The notes: generated from the letters alone by a model not told the origin. DNA of 64,000 nucleotides from Hemileia vastatrix (GCA_030280995.1 JASXTE010000014.1:8844656-8908655), one strand, 5' to 3'. Shown: positions 53,778 to 64,000, numbered from the stretch's first letter. Numbers and translations: made by a program.

Positions 53778-56700
53778 ATGGGAAATGATATTTTAACCAT
53801 GTTTGGTGTGAAACTGGACCCAGCAAATAATTGCTTTACCTTAGGAATAAATGGGAAAAGAAAATTCAAAATTTGTTCTCCTAGAACTTCTGGGCATTTG
53901 TTGAAATCTTGTAACTCACTGACCCAATGTAAAGGTAGAACAACAACTGAAATGGATGATTTATTACATGAAATAAATACCGCTTCTTTTGGTGATCAGT
54001 TGACTAGTGAACAAAAGGATTCTATTGTTGCCTCTATTACCTCTTTCCCTATGGATTTTGCTCATGGTTCTCATGTCTTGGGAATTGTTCAGGAAGAGAT
54101 GAAAATTACCTTATCCTGTAAATTGAGTGATATTCCTCCTTCCCTTAAGAAAAAACCATATCCTGCTTCTCCATCAAAAAGAAAAGATATTGAAGATAAT
54201 ATTGAAACATTATTGAAAATGAATATCATTGAAAAAGTGGATGTCACCCCCAAATATTGTGTCATCTCCCCAGTCTTTATTTCTTATGAAAAAGATAAAG
54301 CTAGATTATGTGGAGATTACAGAGCTTTAAATACTTATACTTTTGATGATATTTATCCTTTACCCAGAATTAATTCAATACATGCTACCTTGCAAGGTGC
54401 AAAATTTATTAGTTGTCTGGATGGTAATAAAGGTTATCATCAAGTTCCAGTTGAGAAAAATTCTCAAAATTTTTTGCTCATTGCTACTCATATGGGAATA
54501 TATAAGTATGTTAGGATGCCATTTGGCCCTAAAAATGCTCCTTCAGTTTTCCAGAAAGTCATGGATAACACTTTCCATCAAGAAATTATTGAAGGTTGGC
54601 TCATGGTTTATATTGATGATATTATTGTTTTTTCTAAAACTTTTGATGAACATATGATTCACTGGAATAGAGTTTTCAAAAAAATGGATGAAATCAATAT
54701 GACCTTATCTTTAAAAAAGTGTAAATTTGGCTTTCAATCTTTGAAAGGCCTTGGCCATGTTGTGTCAGGCTTACAAATTTGTGTAGACCATAATAAAGTT
54801 GCTGCCATTCAAAATGTGAAAGCACCAACTTCTGTAAGAGAAATCCAAAGTTTTTTGGGTATGTGTGGCTATTATAGACAATATATTAAAAATTATCAGG
54901 TCATAGCCTTGCCTCTTACAACACTGACCAGAAAAGATGTTGCTTTTCTCTGGAATAATGACTGTCAGAAAGCTTTTGATACATTAAAAAGTTGCTTAAT
55001 GACAGCCCCTATATTGGCTCTTCCAGATTTTAACAAGCCATTTGTCCTTTATAGAGATGCTAGCTTTATTGGTCTGGGTGCTGCCCTTCACCAAAAGCAA
55101 ATTATTAATGATAAATCCTCAGAGGTTGTAATTTGTTATATTTCAAGAACCTTAAGAAATAGTGAATTGAAATATGGTGCCACTCAATTGGAGTGCTTAG
55201 CAGTTGTTTGGGCTCTTGAGAAACTTCATTACTACTTGGATGACCAAAAATTTGAGTTGGTAACTGACTGTAGTGCTGTGAAATCTCTCTTAAACCTCAA
55301 GACACCTAACAGACATATGTTCAGGTGGCAACTTGCTGTTCAAGAATACAGAGGAAGGATGACTATTATCCATAGAGCTGGAAATGTTCACTCTAATGTT
55401 GATATGCTCTCCAGATTGCCTCTGCCAAATAATGACTCCAATCCTGCTTATGTACCTGAAGATGATACTGTTCATATCCATGGTATATTTATAGTTGATA
55501 TGGAAGAAGAGTTATTACAGTTAATACTGGATTCATATGATAAAGATTCTGATTTAAATAAATTGGTTACTATTTTGAATGATCCTAAGAATGCTTCAAT
55601 TCAAGCATTAATAAAAACTCTTCCTGCAAAGTACCAAAATGCTTTAAATAAAGGAAAGTTCTCTATTGAAGATGGTTATATATATTATAGAAGGAAGCTT
55701 ACCAATGTAATTGTTATTCCTCCTTCAATGAAGGAAACTATCCTCAAACTTTGTCATGATGACATATTAGCTGGTCATTTTGATCTTGAAAAAACATTGA
55801 TTAGAATCAAAAACACTGCATGGTGGGCTAATATGTCTGAAGACACAAAATTATATGTTGAATCTTGTGATTCCTGCCAAAAATCTAAAAGGTTAACAGG
55901 TAAGAGAGCAGGGTTATTACAACATATTGAAGCACCTAGTGCTCCCTGGCAAATCATTAATATGTATTTTGTCACTGGTCTTCCTGTTGCAGGTAAAGAC
56001 AGCTTTAACTCTCGTTGGGTAATAGTTGATAGATTCACAAAAATGTGCAAATTTATTCCAACCCACAAAGATGTATCCACCAAAGAATTAGATTTCTTAT
56101 GGTGGTCTTACATGTTTAATATTATTGGTTTTCCAAAAGCCATTATCTCTGATAGGGATCCAAAATTCACTTCTGAGTTTTGGACCTCTTTGATGGATAT
56201 TTGTGGCTGTGAGTTAAAATTGTCTACAGCTCACCATCCTCAGACTGATGGTCTAGCTGAAAGAATGATTCAAACTCTGGAAGATATGATTAGAAGGTAT
56301 TGTGCCTTTGGTTTAGAATTTAAAGACAATGAAAGATTTACTCATGATTGGGTCACTCTTTTGCCTGGTCTTGAATTTGCATATAATAGCACTGTTCATT
56401 CTGTCACTGAGAAAAAGCCTTTTGAGCTTTGGTTAGGTTATGTCCCAAACACTCCTGCTCAGATTCTCAATAATAAATTACCTAAGTTGGAACTACACCC
56501 TGGTGTAAAATCTTTTATGAAAATGCAACAGCTATGCAGAAAACATGCTCAGAGTTGTATTGATAAAGCATTTGAATATGAAAAAAAAAGATGGGATAAA
56601 TCCCATAAAGAATACACATTTAACAAGGGTGATGAAGTGTTGATCTCTACTGTCCATTTCAATTTACAAGGTAACCACAAATTAAAAGATCCTTTTGTAG

Positions 56701-57050
56701 GACCATTTGTTGTTAAAAGAATGGTTGGTGATAATGCAGTAGAAGTTGTATTGTATGCTCCATATGATAGGAAACATCCTGTCTTTCCCATTTCTTTGCT
56801 TAAGCCTTATACTTCCAACAGTGACTTATTTCCAAAAATAAGAGGAAGACCTAAGAAGAACCCTCAGGAAGTCACAGAAACAGCAGAAATTGATAAAATT
56901 CTCAATGATAGAATTATCACTTCTGAGAGAGGTACTGAATATTTATTGAGATATAAGAACAAATCATCTGAACATGATGCATGGATACCTGGCAAGGAAA
57001 TTTCAAATCTGCCTACTCTGTTGAAAAAATACAAAAAGAAAAAATCTTAG
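53778..57050 (+). CDS. A3 Pol: RT, RNase H, integrase, chromodomain
   Basis: 1090 codons open. RT: GDYRALNTYTFDDIYPLPRI, MPFGPKNAPSVFQK, YIDD at residues 278-281. RNase H: VLYRDASFIGLGAALHQ, ELKYGATQLECLAV. Integrase: finger HDDILAGHFDLEK...CDSCQKSK; core with Asp in SDRDPKFTSEF and Glu in HHPQTDGLAERM. The first catalytic Asp is Tyr at residue 730 (NMYFVTGLP; A2 has NMDFVTGLP). GPFVVKRMVGDNA, then the chromodomain EIDKILNDRI...EYLLRYKNKSSEHDAWIPG. The integrase is therefore probably inactive. Confidence 0.95.
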   Translation: MGNDILTMFGVKLDPANNCFTLGINGKRKFKICSPRTSGHLLKSCNSLTQCKGRTTTEMDDLLHEINTASFGDQLTSEQKDSIVASITSFPMDFAHGSHVLGIVQEEMKITLSCKLSDIPPSLKKKPYPASPSKRKDIEDNIETLLKMNIIEKVDVTPKYCVISPVFISYEKDKARLCGDYRALNTYTFDDIYPLPRINSIHATLQGAKFISCLDGNKGYHQVPVEKNSQNFLLIATHMGIYKYVRMPFGPKNAPSVFQKVMDNTFHQEIIEGWLMVYIDDIIVFSKTFDEHMIHWNRVFKKMDEINMTLSLKKCKFGFQSLKGLGHVVSGLQICVDHNKVAAIQNVKAPTSVREIQSFLGMCGYYRQYIKNYQVIALPLTTLTRKDVAFLWNNDCQKAFDTLKSCLMTAPILALPDFNKPFVLYRDASFIGLGAALHQKQIINDKSSEVVICYISRTLRNSELKYGATQLECLAVVWALEKLHYYLDDQKFELVTDCSAVKSLLNLKTPNRHMFRWQLAVQEYRGRMTIIHRAGNVHSNVDMLSRLPLPNNDSNPAYVPEDDTVHIHGIFIVDMEEELLQLILDSYDKDSDLNKLVTILNDPKNASIQALIKTLPAKYQNALNKGKFSIEDGYIYYRRKLTNVIVIPPSMKETILKLCHDDILAGHFDLEKTLIRIKNTAWWANMSEDTKLYVESCDSCQKSKRLTGKRAGLLQHIEAPSAPWQIINMYFVTGLPVAGKDSFNSRWVIVDRFTKMCKFIPTHKDVSTKELDFLWWSYMFNIIGFPKAIISDRDPKFTSEFWTSLMDICGCELKLSTAHHPQTDGLAERMIQTLEDMIRRYCAFGLEFKDNERFTHDWVTLLPGLEFAYNSTVHSVTEKKPFELWLGYVPNTPAQILNNKLPKLELHPGVKSFMKMQQLCRKHAQSCIDKAFEYEKKRWDKSHKEYTFNKGDEVLISTVHFNLQGNHKLKDPFVGPFVVKRMVGDNAVEVVLYAPYDRKHPVFPISLLKPYTSNSDLFPKIRGRPKKNPQEVTETAEIDKILNDRIITSERGTEYLLRYKNKSSEHDAWIPGKEISNLPTLLKKYKKKKS

Positions 57051-57072
57051 CTTTTTTTTTATTGTTTTTTTT

Positions 57073-57084
57073 AGAGTGAGGGAG
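57073..57084 (+). other. A3 polypurine tract
   Basis: AGAGTGAGGGAG immediately before the 3' LTR. Confidence 0.85.
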
Positions 57085-58220
57085 TGTCAGCCAGGCTATT
57101 CCAGGAGTCCAGTAAATGATATGTAACTTATAAAACCTGAAAGAGTGGGTAAGAATTGTATTTAATGTATATAAATTAATATTTTACTGAATAATAAAAT
57201 TATATAAGTATCTTATTACATATAAGTGTTATATTAATTTTATTGTTTATATAAATTTTTTATACATATAAATTAAACATAATACATATTATATTCTACA
57301 AATAATGGCGCATTTTTATGTATTTAATAATTATAAATTTATATTTAATTAATTGAAAAACATATATTATAATTATAAGTGTAAAATTGACTTATAATAT
57401 AATTAAATTAATTACTTAAATTTATATATTAAATAATACCTCTCATATAATACTAAACAATAATTAATGACGCTTCTTTTGACCCTTAATTGTGTTAGAA
57501 AAAACAAATAAATTAATTTATACTAAATTGAGATTAATTACATGTTTTGTTGCGTCAAAGTATTTTTTGTTTCAATTAAAATATCCTTTAATCAGACTGT
57601 ACCATCTGTTTGGAATTATTTTTCTCATAGTTCCTATGTTCCAATCTTGTTTAGTTATTCACTATTTTCACTTACTGATTTGGGAATTAATGGCGGGAAA
57701 ATTGGATTCTTAATTGGGGTTTTAATTAATTGTTTCATGTTTTTCTCTATATTGTTATGTTTCATTTACTCTTTGATATATTTGTTTTATTCTATTCTAA
57801 TCATTGTATTTACAAATATAGTAGCGCTTCAGTGGACCCATTGCCTATAAAAGGGCCTTGGATAATCCCCTGTAGCCTCATCACTTATTATACACTCAAC
57901 AAATTAAATACTATTTTACTACGTTTATATTTTTTTATTAGTAATACAATTCTAATTAAAAGTCTATATAACAAATTAAAGGTTGCTTTAAGTCTGATAG
58001 TAATTAAAAGTGTTTGCCGCGCAGAACCCTTACATTGAATAATATTATTATTAATAAACTCTAAGTTTTTGTCACCTCTCAAAGTTGCTCACCGTTGTTT
58101 CCCTCTCAAATAAATTAAATATATATTATTGTGATTTATTTCTTTATTTTCCCTTGTCCTCCTCCTTCTCTCCTCCTTTTCTTCTATTTTCCTTACCTTC
58201 TTCTAGACCACTGACCGACA
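57085..58220 (+). repeat. A3 3' LTR
   Basis: Same length as the 5' LTR, TG...CA ends, followed by GACTG. Short frames in it are shadows. Confidence 0.93.
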
Positions 58221-58225
58221 GACTG

Positions 58226-58925
58226 AGTTGAAAGGAATGAAATTGGGGTTCAAGGATTGTGGAGGCAAGGTAAAGGGGAAGAATAGGGCTACAAGGGTTG
58301 GGGAGGCTGGAGAGAGGGGTGAGGAAGGGTATATGGGGTAGAAAAAAGGTGTGGAAAGAGTTGGAAGGAAAGATTAAGAGTTCCAAGGAATTTTGAATGA
58401 AGAAAAGGATTGGGGAGAGGTTGAGAGGGATGAAATGTGGATCAAAAGAGGATGGAATACAATGGGGCTAGGAGGGTAGAAAAAGGTGTGGGGAGGGAAG
58501 ATAAGCATGTTTTAATAGAATTGAAAGGGATGGGGATTGGTGCAAACAGAGTGTGAGAATAGGAGGTTGAACTCTGTTCTTCAGACAAATAAAAAATTTC
58601 ACTTTCATAAAATATTAGCTGAAACATAGTTTTCAATTCTTTAAAAACAGTTGTAGGTAATAGAAAAAGTCACTGATTTTTTTTATATGTAATCTGAAAT
58701 TTTTTAATAAAATTATTGTATTTAAGAATCATGATATTGTCAATAAATTTTTATTGATCAACTTAATTTAATAAAGTATTATTTAAATAAGTTGCTTCAA
58801 AAAATACTGTGCATTGAGTAGACTCATGGAATGATTTTTTCTGGCTTCCATTCAGTTATCCTAACACTTTCACTATGTTTTTAATATAGATCCATTATTA
58901 TTTGTGTAATACTTCAAGTTAAAGT
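58226..58925. other. D3 interior right part, no gene seen
   Basis: A purine-rich tract (58226-58500, GGGG/AAGG) then AT-rich sequence. The minus-strand Pro/Ser-rich frames follow base composition only. Confidence 0.4.
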
Positions 58926-59016
58926 TCAGTATTAATTCAGTCTGAGTTCCATCTGATTTCTATCTCACTTTAAGTTGAGGACTTGCTAGCAAGTCCCCCC
59001 CAAATATTGTGTGGTG

Positions 59017-60200
59017 AATTGATGGAATTTTCTGCAAACTTTCCTTTTCACAGATTTTTATTAAGGAGAGCATATTCTGTACATCCAAATTTTTGCATGA
59101 GTAAAAGATTAGGTTTTTTATTGAATCTTTTTTAAAATGGAGTCATTAAAACAATATATGCACATGGTAAATGACTCTTTATATAAATGGCAGTATTCAC
59201 TGCTTCTCCCCAATTTTCAACTGGCATGTTTGCATGAAAGAGCAATGACTTTGCCATTTATGTAGTGATAAAATTTCCACATTCCACAATTGGATTTTTT
59301 AAGGTGTATATGGCAATATCTTAATTATCTTATAAACCTATTTATAACTCAAATACAAGAAGTTTTTATTAATGAACTTGGTTCCATTATCACAAACTAT
59401 GTGCACAACTTATTTTAACCAGATATTTTCAACTTGAATCTCAAATCTCTGGAAAACATCAAAATTATCTGATTCTTTACTTATAATATATACAAATTGA
59501 TATGATTTAAGTAATTCAGTGAACTAGAAATAGTAGAACGATTGACCTTTAGATGATGGGGTAATTAATCCACTCAGATCACAATGTAAGTAGTCAAGAA
59601 ATTGTGTTCCATGCAGTTACGTTCCAGGAAAAGGATGATTATAATGTTTGGAATCAACAAAGAGCTCACAAATACAGAGATATATAACAAATTTAAAACC
59701 TTAGCAGTTTTCTAATTTATCAAGATAGTTATCATTTGAATGGCATAATCTGTAGTGCCAAAGCAATTTTGAGTTCTATGATAAGAAACAATTGAAAAGA
59801 AACATTAAAAGACTCACTAAAATTTGCATTAAGAACAAAAAGACCTTCCAATTGATCCCAATGTCCATAAAGTATGATTTCTCCATTTTTACAAATGGAT
59901 ACTTTGCCATCAGGATTAGTTTTTTAATGAAAACTGAGTTTGATGAATGGTGCAGTTGCAATGAGATTCTGATTTATTTGAGGAACATGAAGACAACTTA
60001 TGAGATTAATGACTTCTCTTGGAGTGACAAAGCTAAGTGAACCAGAGCCATGACTATAGATGACAGAACCATTTTTGAGTTTAATTGGATTTTGGAATGG
60101 GTGATAGTTTTTGAAATGTCAGCAATATCTGAACATATGAACTGTTTCTCAAATATCAAAAATAATGAGATTTCCAACACCATAATTGTTTGAAAATTTT
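59017..60200 (-). pseudogene. Copia protease end, GAG-pre-integrase and integrase
   Basis: From the right: KLKNGSVIYSHGSGSLSF and CLHVPQINQNLIA (protease end), LWHYRLCHSNDNYLDKL (pre-integrase), then the integrase core LDYLHCDLSGLITPSSKGQS, FVYIISKESDNFDVF and VCDNGTKFINKNF, then KFGCTEYALLNKNL. Broken in every part. The protein continues beyond D3 at 39184. Confidence 0.75.
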
Positions 60201-60551
60201 TAGGATTTGGATTCAAGGTGGGGAGGAGGAGCTCTATGGGTGCTATGAATTGTAAAGAGGTGGAGGAGTGGGTATTGAATAAGGGGTTTATATGGGGCAA
60301 GTTCTGTGGAGCACTCCTCATTGGACAACTCCTATAGTAATCTAATTACTCTCTTATCTCACTGCTAAAACTATCATAGTCATTCTAGTCTTCCCTCACC
60401 TTTATAAGTCCCAATATAGTCAGTCTAGTTTGTCTTACTTCTATACCCAGCATAGTCAGTCCCCTTAAAGCTAGCCTTAAAGCTAGTAGTATTCTGCCTT
60501 CCTTGGTCTACAAATTTTGTCCAATCTTAATTGGTGCACTAATAAAGAGCT
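60201..60551. other. Junction between Copia C and Gypsy E; no gene seen
   Basis: 60370-60470 has about 40-bp imperfect repeats with ATAGTCA.TCTAGT. A possible primer site TGGTGCACTAAT at 60532 precedes the E Gag ATG, so part of this may be the E LTR. No mate is in the window. Confidence 0.4.
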
Positions 60552-61500
60552 ATGAATCCCTCAGGTCAACCTGATGCACTAACCATCTCTGAAATGCAAT
60601 AAAAAATTTCACTTTTGCAGGAACAAAAGGCCAGACTCATGGAAAGTTTAGCAGAGAATAGGCCCTCATATTGCAGCCCCACTGAAGAAGAGCTGGATGC
60701 TTCTGAAGCCCAGGAACGGGCACTGCCTACAACACCAGTGCCACTTGTTAAAGGCCCAAAGATATCAGTCCCAGAAATCCTCAATGGAAAACAATGTCCC
60801 CTGGCAGATCAGTATGTGTTGCAGGCAAACCTCTATTTTCTGCTCAATGGACATCAGTTCCCAGACAAGCAAGAAAATATTAGTTTTGTAATATCATAAC
60901 TCACAGATGAGGCAGAATGATGGCCAAGGCCATACACCAAGGAGCTCCTCAAAAACTCTTTAGTGGCCACAACCTTCCATCAGTTCATGGTGGCTTTTGA
61001 ATTAGCCTTTGGGTAACCAGATGTGGCCACAACCTTGGAGCATGCCCTCAATCATTTGCAACAAAGAAAATTGGTTTCAGAGTATGTGTCAAAATTCTGG
61101 GGCCATGTCAGCTATGTCACAACATGGGGAGAAGGGGCACTTATGTTCCACTTTAGGAATGAGCTATTACCAAAAATAAGAAATGCCCTAATCAGTCACC
61201 TTTATCCAACCTCACTCCAAACACTCATGGAACTGGCTATCCAAGTCAACAACAAATTAACACATCAACAAATGGATGGTTTGAGTGGTGCTCTTTTTTT
61301 GTGCAGCTATGCCTCATCAAGCGGGGACAGCTCCAGGGGCCCAAATTCCATGGATATTGATGCATCAAATGCATGTAGTGCTAGTGGGAGGAAAAGGTTA
61401 TCTGATGAGGGGTACCAGAGATGCATGAGCAGAGGGCTGTGCCTCTAATGTGGGGGAAGTGGTCATTTACAAAGGGAGTTTAGGGGAAAATTAAGTGTTT
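60552..61500 (+). pseudogene. Gypsy E Gag
   Basis: ATG 60552 (MNPSGQPDALTISEMQ, stop at 60600), then LLQEQKARLMESLAENRPS, a capsid-like segment ADQYVLQANLYFLLNGHQFP, stops at 60897, about 60919 and 61015, and an open piece 61023-61448 (ALNHLQQRKLVSEYVSKFW). A knuckle remnant CL-stop-CGGSGH lies near 61440. A distinct lineage from A and B. Confidence 0.7.
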
Positions 61501-61546
61501 GTGAGGTGGAGGACAGTGCAGGTAAGGCTTACGTAAAAGAAAGATC

Positions 61547-61961
61547 TTGGGAGTGAAGGTTGTTCCCTCCTTGAGCGGATTAGAGGAGAAAGATAAGGAG
61601 GAGTTATTAGAAGAATTATCAGAATGTAAGCCACTTGAAGTGAATGATAATCATATTATACTGGAAATGCTTGAAATGACCCTTGATGCCACATCAAATT
61701 TTCAAGCCCTTCTAGACTGTGGGGCCACAGATTGTTATATTTACAATAAGTTCTTACATCAAAATAAAAAGAATAAATAAAAATTGGACCGCCCTAGGCA
61801 TCTAATTATGTTTGACAGATCCCCAGGTGGGGGAGGAGAAGTAAGTGAGAAAGTTTTTTTCAGGTTCTGGTGTGATGAAAGGAATTCTCATTGCAAGGCA
61901 TATGCGACAAAACTGAAGGACCAGTATGAAATGGTACTGGGTATTATTTGGCTGGACCAAT
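61547..61961 (+). pseudogene. Gypsy E protease
   Basis: LLDCGATDCYIYNKF has DCG where retropepsins have DSG or DTG. The C-terminal part LKDQYEMVLGIIWLDQ follows (VLGMPWL type). A stop lies between them at about 61778. The D2 insertion follows directly. Confidence 0.65.
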
Positions 61962-62222
61962 CACCGCACAATACGGGGGGTGGACTTGTTAGCAAGTCCG
62001 CAACCTTGGACTCAAATTCACCACAGATTGAACACACATTGAGCTATTGATAAAGGAACCATACAATCAGGGATGAACACCACTCAGCAGAACAGTTTTA
62101 GGTGGGTCTCCAAGTAGAGTTCAGTATGAGTATATTATGAGTTCAGTCTGAGTTCCATCTGAGTTCTGTCTGAGTTCAGATTGGGGACTTGCTAGCAAGT
62201 CCACCCCCTATATTGCGTAGTG
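61962..62222. mobile_element. CACTA-like miniature element D2 (261 bp)
   Basis: Same length and sequence type as D1: CACCGCACAATACGGGG and (reverse) CACTACGCAATATAGGGG ends, AAT on both sides, the palindrome GGACTTGCTAGCAAGTCC and TCTGAGTTCC subterminal repeats. Non-coding. Sits in Gypsy E. Confidence 0.85.
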
Positions 62223-62225
62223 AAT

Positions 62226-62935
62226 AAAAACCACAAATTTTATGGAAGGAGAAGAAGGTTCAGATGGGAAGGAAAGAGATTCCTGGTGCTAAAGTATTGG
62301 CCCCCTGGCCCCTGAAGGGGCCAGGGGCCCATGCCAGAAAGTCTCCTGATGTTTTTTTTATCATCAGTAGACTTTCTTCCAGAACTGATGCTTCTTATTG
62401 ATTCTAAGCAGAAGACTGGGAATGGGACCACAAAAGTGAGTGCCAAAGAGGGCCATAAAAAAAACTAACACACCAAGGAAAGGAGAAGGCACAAAAAGGA
62501 TGGGGGAAGGTAGAAGATAAAAGGATGGATGAAACAGAGAAAAAATCTATCACCTGGCCCTGCCTGGAAATTCTCCTGGTGTCTTATTATCATCAGTAGA
62601 CTTGCGGCAAAAAATGACACTTTATCTTGATGCTAAGTTTCAGGGCTTGAAGGGGGTGCAGAAGGAGGTGGAGGAACCAGAATGTGACACAACAGCTTGG
62701 AGAATATCCAACAATATTACAGCCAAGTCCCAGTCCTCAAAGCCAAAAAAAGCCTCAAATAAATTGTCCCTGAAGCCTATTGGGAATTCTTACCACTTTT
62801 CAAAGATGGAGGAGTCAAAACACTTCCACCTTACCAACCATATAACTTTTCCATTTCCCTGATACCCCATGCCACTCCTCAATTCAGTTGCATTTTCTCA
62901 TTAAAAATTTACAAATCAACAGTGCTAAATTAGAT
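62226..62935 (+). other. Gypsy E linker between protease and RT, repeats
   Basis: A GC-rich palindrome GGCCCCTGAAGGGGCC near 62307, an inverted repeat AGAAAGTCT...AGACTTTCT near 62336-62378, and a second copy of the CATCAGTAGACTT part at 62590-62604. 62602-62862 is open with weak similarity to a pol linker. Confidence 0.4.
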
Positions 62936-63385
62936 TATTGATGAAAATTTAAAGAATGGTTTCTTCAGAGAATAAAAATATCCCTACAAAGCACCTGTGA
63001 TCTTTTCAGGAAAAAAGAGGGATCTCTGAGACCGTGTATGGATTTCAAAAGATTAAATGCACTAACAGTTAAGAACAGATACCCCCTTCTTCTGACTAGT
63101 GAGCTGATTGACAGTCTTCAGGCTGCATAAATTCTCAAATCCCTAGATCTCAGGGAAGGCTACCACAAAATATGTGTGAAAGAAGGAGATGAACATAAAC
63201 TGACATTTTGCACTAAATTTGGTCATTTTGAATGGTTGGTAATGCCATTTGCTCCATGTAATGTGCCCTCCACTTTTCAACAATTCAAAAATAGCATCTT
63301 CAGAGATATAATAGGGATAGATGTGGCAGTGTATCTAGATTAAATCTTGATTTACTTCAGATCAATGGAGGAACACCAGATACTT
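62936..63385 (+). pseudogene. Gypsy E reverse transcriptase fragment
   Basis: SLRPCMDFKRLNALTVKNRY, SLDLREGYHKICVKEGDE, FGHFEWLVMPFAPCNVPSTF, then VYLD followed by a stop where YLDD is expected, and ILIYFRSMEEH. Cut at 63385 by a B-type LTR. Confidence 0.8.
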
Positions 63386-64000
63386 TGTGGTCTTCCAACA
63401 TTGGCAGAGCCCTTTGTTGGTCTATTTCGCATTGTTTTGATATATCTTGAATGGCATTATTTAATTATTGGCTGTTTTTCTTGGATTATTCAGCGAATAT
63501 TGGGACTTTCTGGATGTGGTTACTACCATTAGATAGCCCCAGGTTTTCTCTATATTTTATGTCTTGATGACATTTTTCATATTCTAAGTTTTAAAGGGTC
63601 ATTTTCTCATTTTTTATTTAAAAAGATAGCTGTTTAATTTTATTTTTCATGTTTTACAGGATAACCTTAAGTCTTAGGTTTAAGCGCTTAGTACCTTTAG
63701 AACGTGCTAATTTTTCTCTACATTTCATGTCTCAATGTTGTTATAGCCTAATTATGTGTTTTAAAGGTTTTGGTAGTTGTAGTAGATTTTTCAAATTTTT
63801 TTAGGAATTTTGGGGGATTGGTGGTTTTCTGGATTCAGGGTGGTCCTGATACCCCAGGCGGGCCTCCCAATGTTGGTTGGACCACCAGCCTCAGTTCTAG
63901 AAGACTGTGAAGCATTTCTAGAGGTATTTTATCCAATTTGGTGCTCAAAAACACTGAATTTGTTGTTGTGACTGGGCTCTTAGATAGTGGTCTGTGGGTA
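63386..64000 (+). repeat. B-type LTR, truncated by the window end
   Basis: TGTGGTCTTCCAACATTGGC start, close to the B2 5' LTR along its length. Whether a full element follows cannot be seen. It interrupts the E RT. Confidence 0.85.

Larger units (their letters stand above)
49056..58220 (+). mobile_element. Chromovirus A3 (Ty3/Gypsy), 9.2 kb, best-preserved copy
   Basis: Both LTRs are 1136 bp (49056-50191, 57085-58220). GACTG is duplicated at 49051-49055 and 58221-58225. PBS 50194-50210, PPT 57073-57084. Gag and pol share one frame from 50883 to 57050, interrupted by stops at only 51264, 53061 and 53769. Sits in D3. Confidence 0.95.
39185..59016. mobile_element. CACTA-like DNA element D3, split by A2 and A3
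   Basis: Termini CACCACGCAATATGGG at 39185 and, inverted, CACCACACAATATTTGG at 59016, with 3-bp flanks ACT/AAT (one mismatch) in the Copia integrase. Its own sequence is 39185-39357, about 48160-49055 and about 58226-59016, roughly 1.86 kb. The ends resemble D1 and D2. No transposase was seen. The interior has a pyrimidine-rich tract (48840-49020) and a purine-rich tract (58226-58500). Confidence 0.65.
35289..60200 (-). mobile_element. Ty1/Copia element C, decayed, split by four nested elements
   Basis: Reading right to left: protease end, GAG-pre-integrase and integrase core (60200-59017), then, beyond D3, the integrase end, RT and RNase H (39184-37191), then, beyond a solo LTR, the RNase H end (35399-35289). 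Each junction restores a continuous Copia motif. LTRs were not identified. Confidence 0.8.

Overview
The window is AT-rich and consists almost entirely of nested, mostly decayed retrotransposons. I found no ordinary host gene, rRNA, tRNA or CRISPR array. Three things suggest a large, transposon-packed fungal genome: Ty3/Gypsy elements with a C-terminal chromodomain, short (52-82 nt) GT-AG introns, and small proteins with fungal Zn2Cys6 cysteine spacing. A basidiomycete of the rust type is my guess from overall resemblance; it is an inference and not proven here.

Stratigraphy. Positions 1-34363 are one old plus-strand chromovirus (A1). It is split by two non-chromodomain Gypsy elements: B1 (minus, 6697-20181, flanked by GCGT) and B2 (plus, 21439-34329, lying in the A1 3' LTR). 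From 35289 to about 60200 lies one minus-strand Copia element. Its RNase H is split by a solo chromovirus LTR (35400-37190, TSD GTGAC), which itself holds a solo B-type LTR (36068-37127). Its integrase region is split by a CACTA-like element D3 (39185-59016), which carries two chromoviruses: A2 (minus, 39358-48154, TSD ATAAT, itself carrying CACTA-like D1) and A3 (plus, 49056-58220, TSD GACTG, the best-preserved copy). From about 60552 a fourth Gypsy lineage (E) runs on the plus strand, carries CACTA-like D2, and is cut at 63386 by another B-type LTR that runs off the window.

How the genes work. The A elements encode Gag, protease, RT/RNase H, integrase and chromodomain, essentially in one frame. 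The B elements encode Gag-protease in one frame and RT/RNase H/integrase in the -1 frame; both copies keep a U UUU UUR slippery heptamer at the junction. The primer site of B elements fits tRNA-Lys.

Most notable system. Between pol and the 3' LTR, both B elements carry a pair of small genes on the opposite strand. All four encode CX2CX6C-X12-15-CX2CX6C (Zn2Cys6-like) domains, although in one (B1 gene 2) the last cysteine is Phe. All four have a phase-1 intron, and they share a C-terminal YFQxxP-type segment. The same elements carry about 30 copies of a 22-nt dyad motif: a CAGTTTAA box followed by 4-nt inverted arms around a fixed 6-nt spacer. The arms co-vary (CCTC/GAGG, GGTC/GACC, AGTC/GACT). 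The motif occurs in coding sequence, at the pol end, and in arrays just upstream of one accessory gene of each pair. A transposon-borne Zn-cluster regulator with its own dyad binding sites, or alternatively an RNA hairpin code, is the main hypothesis.
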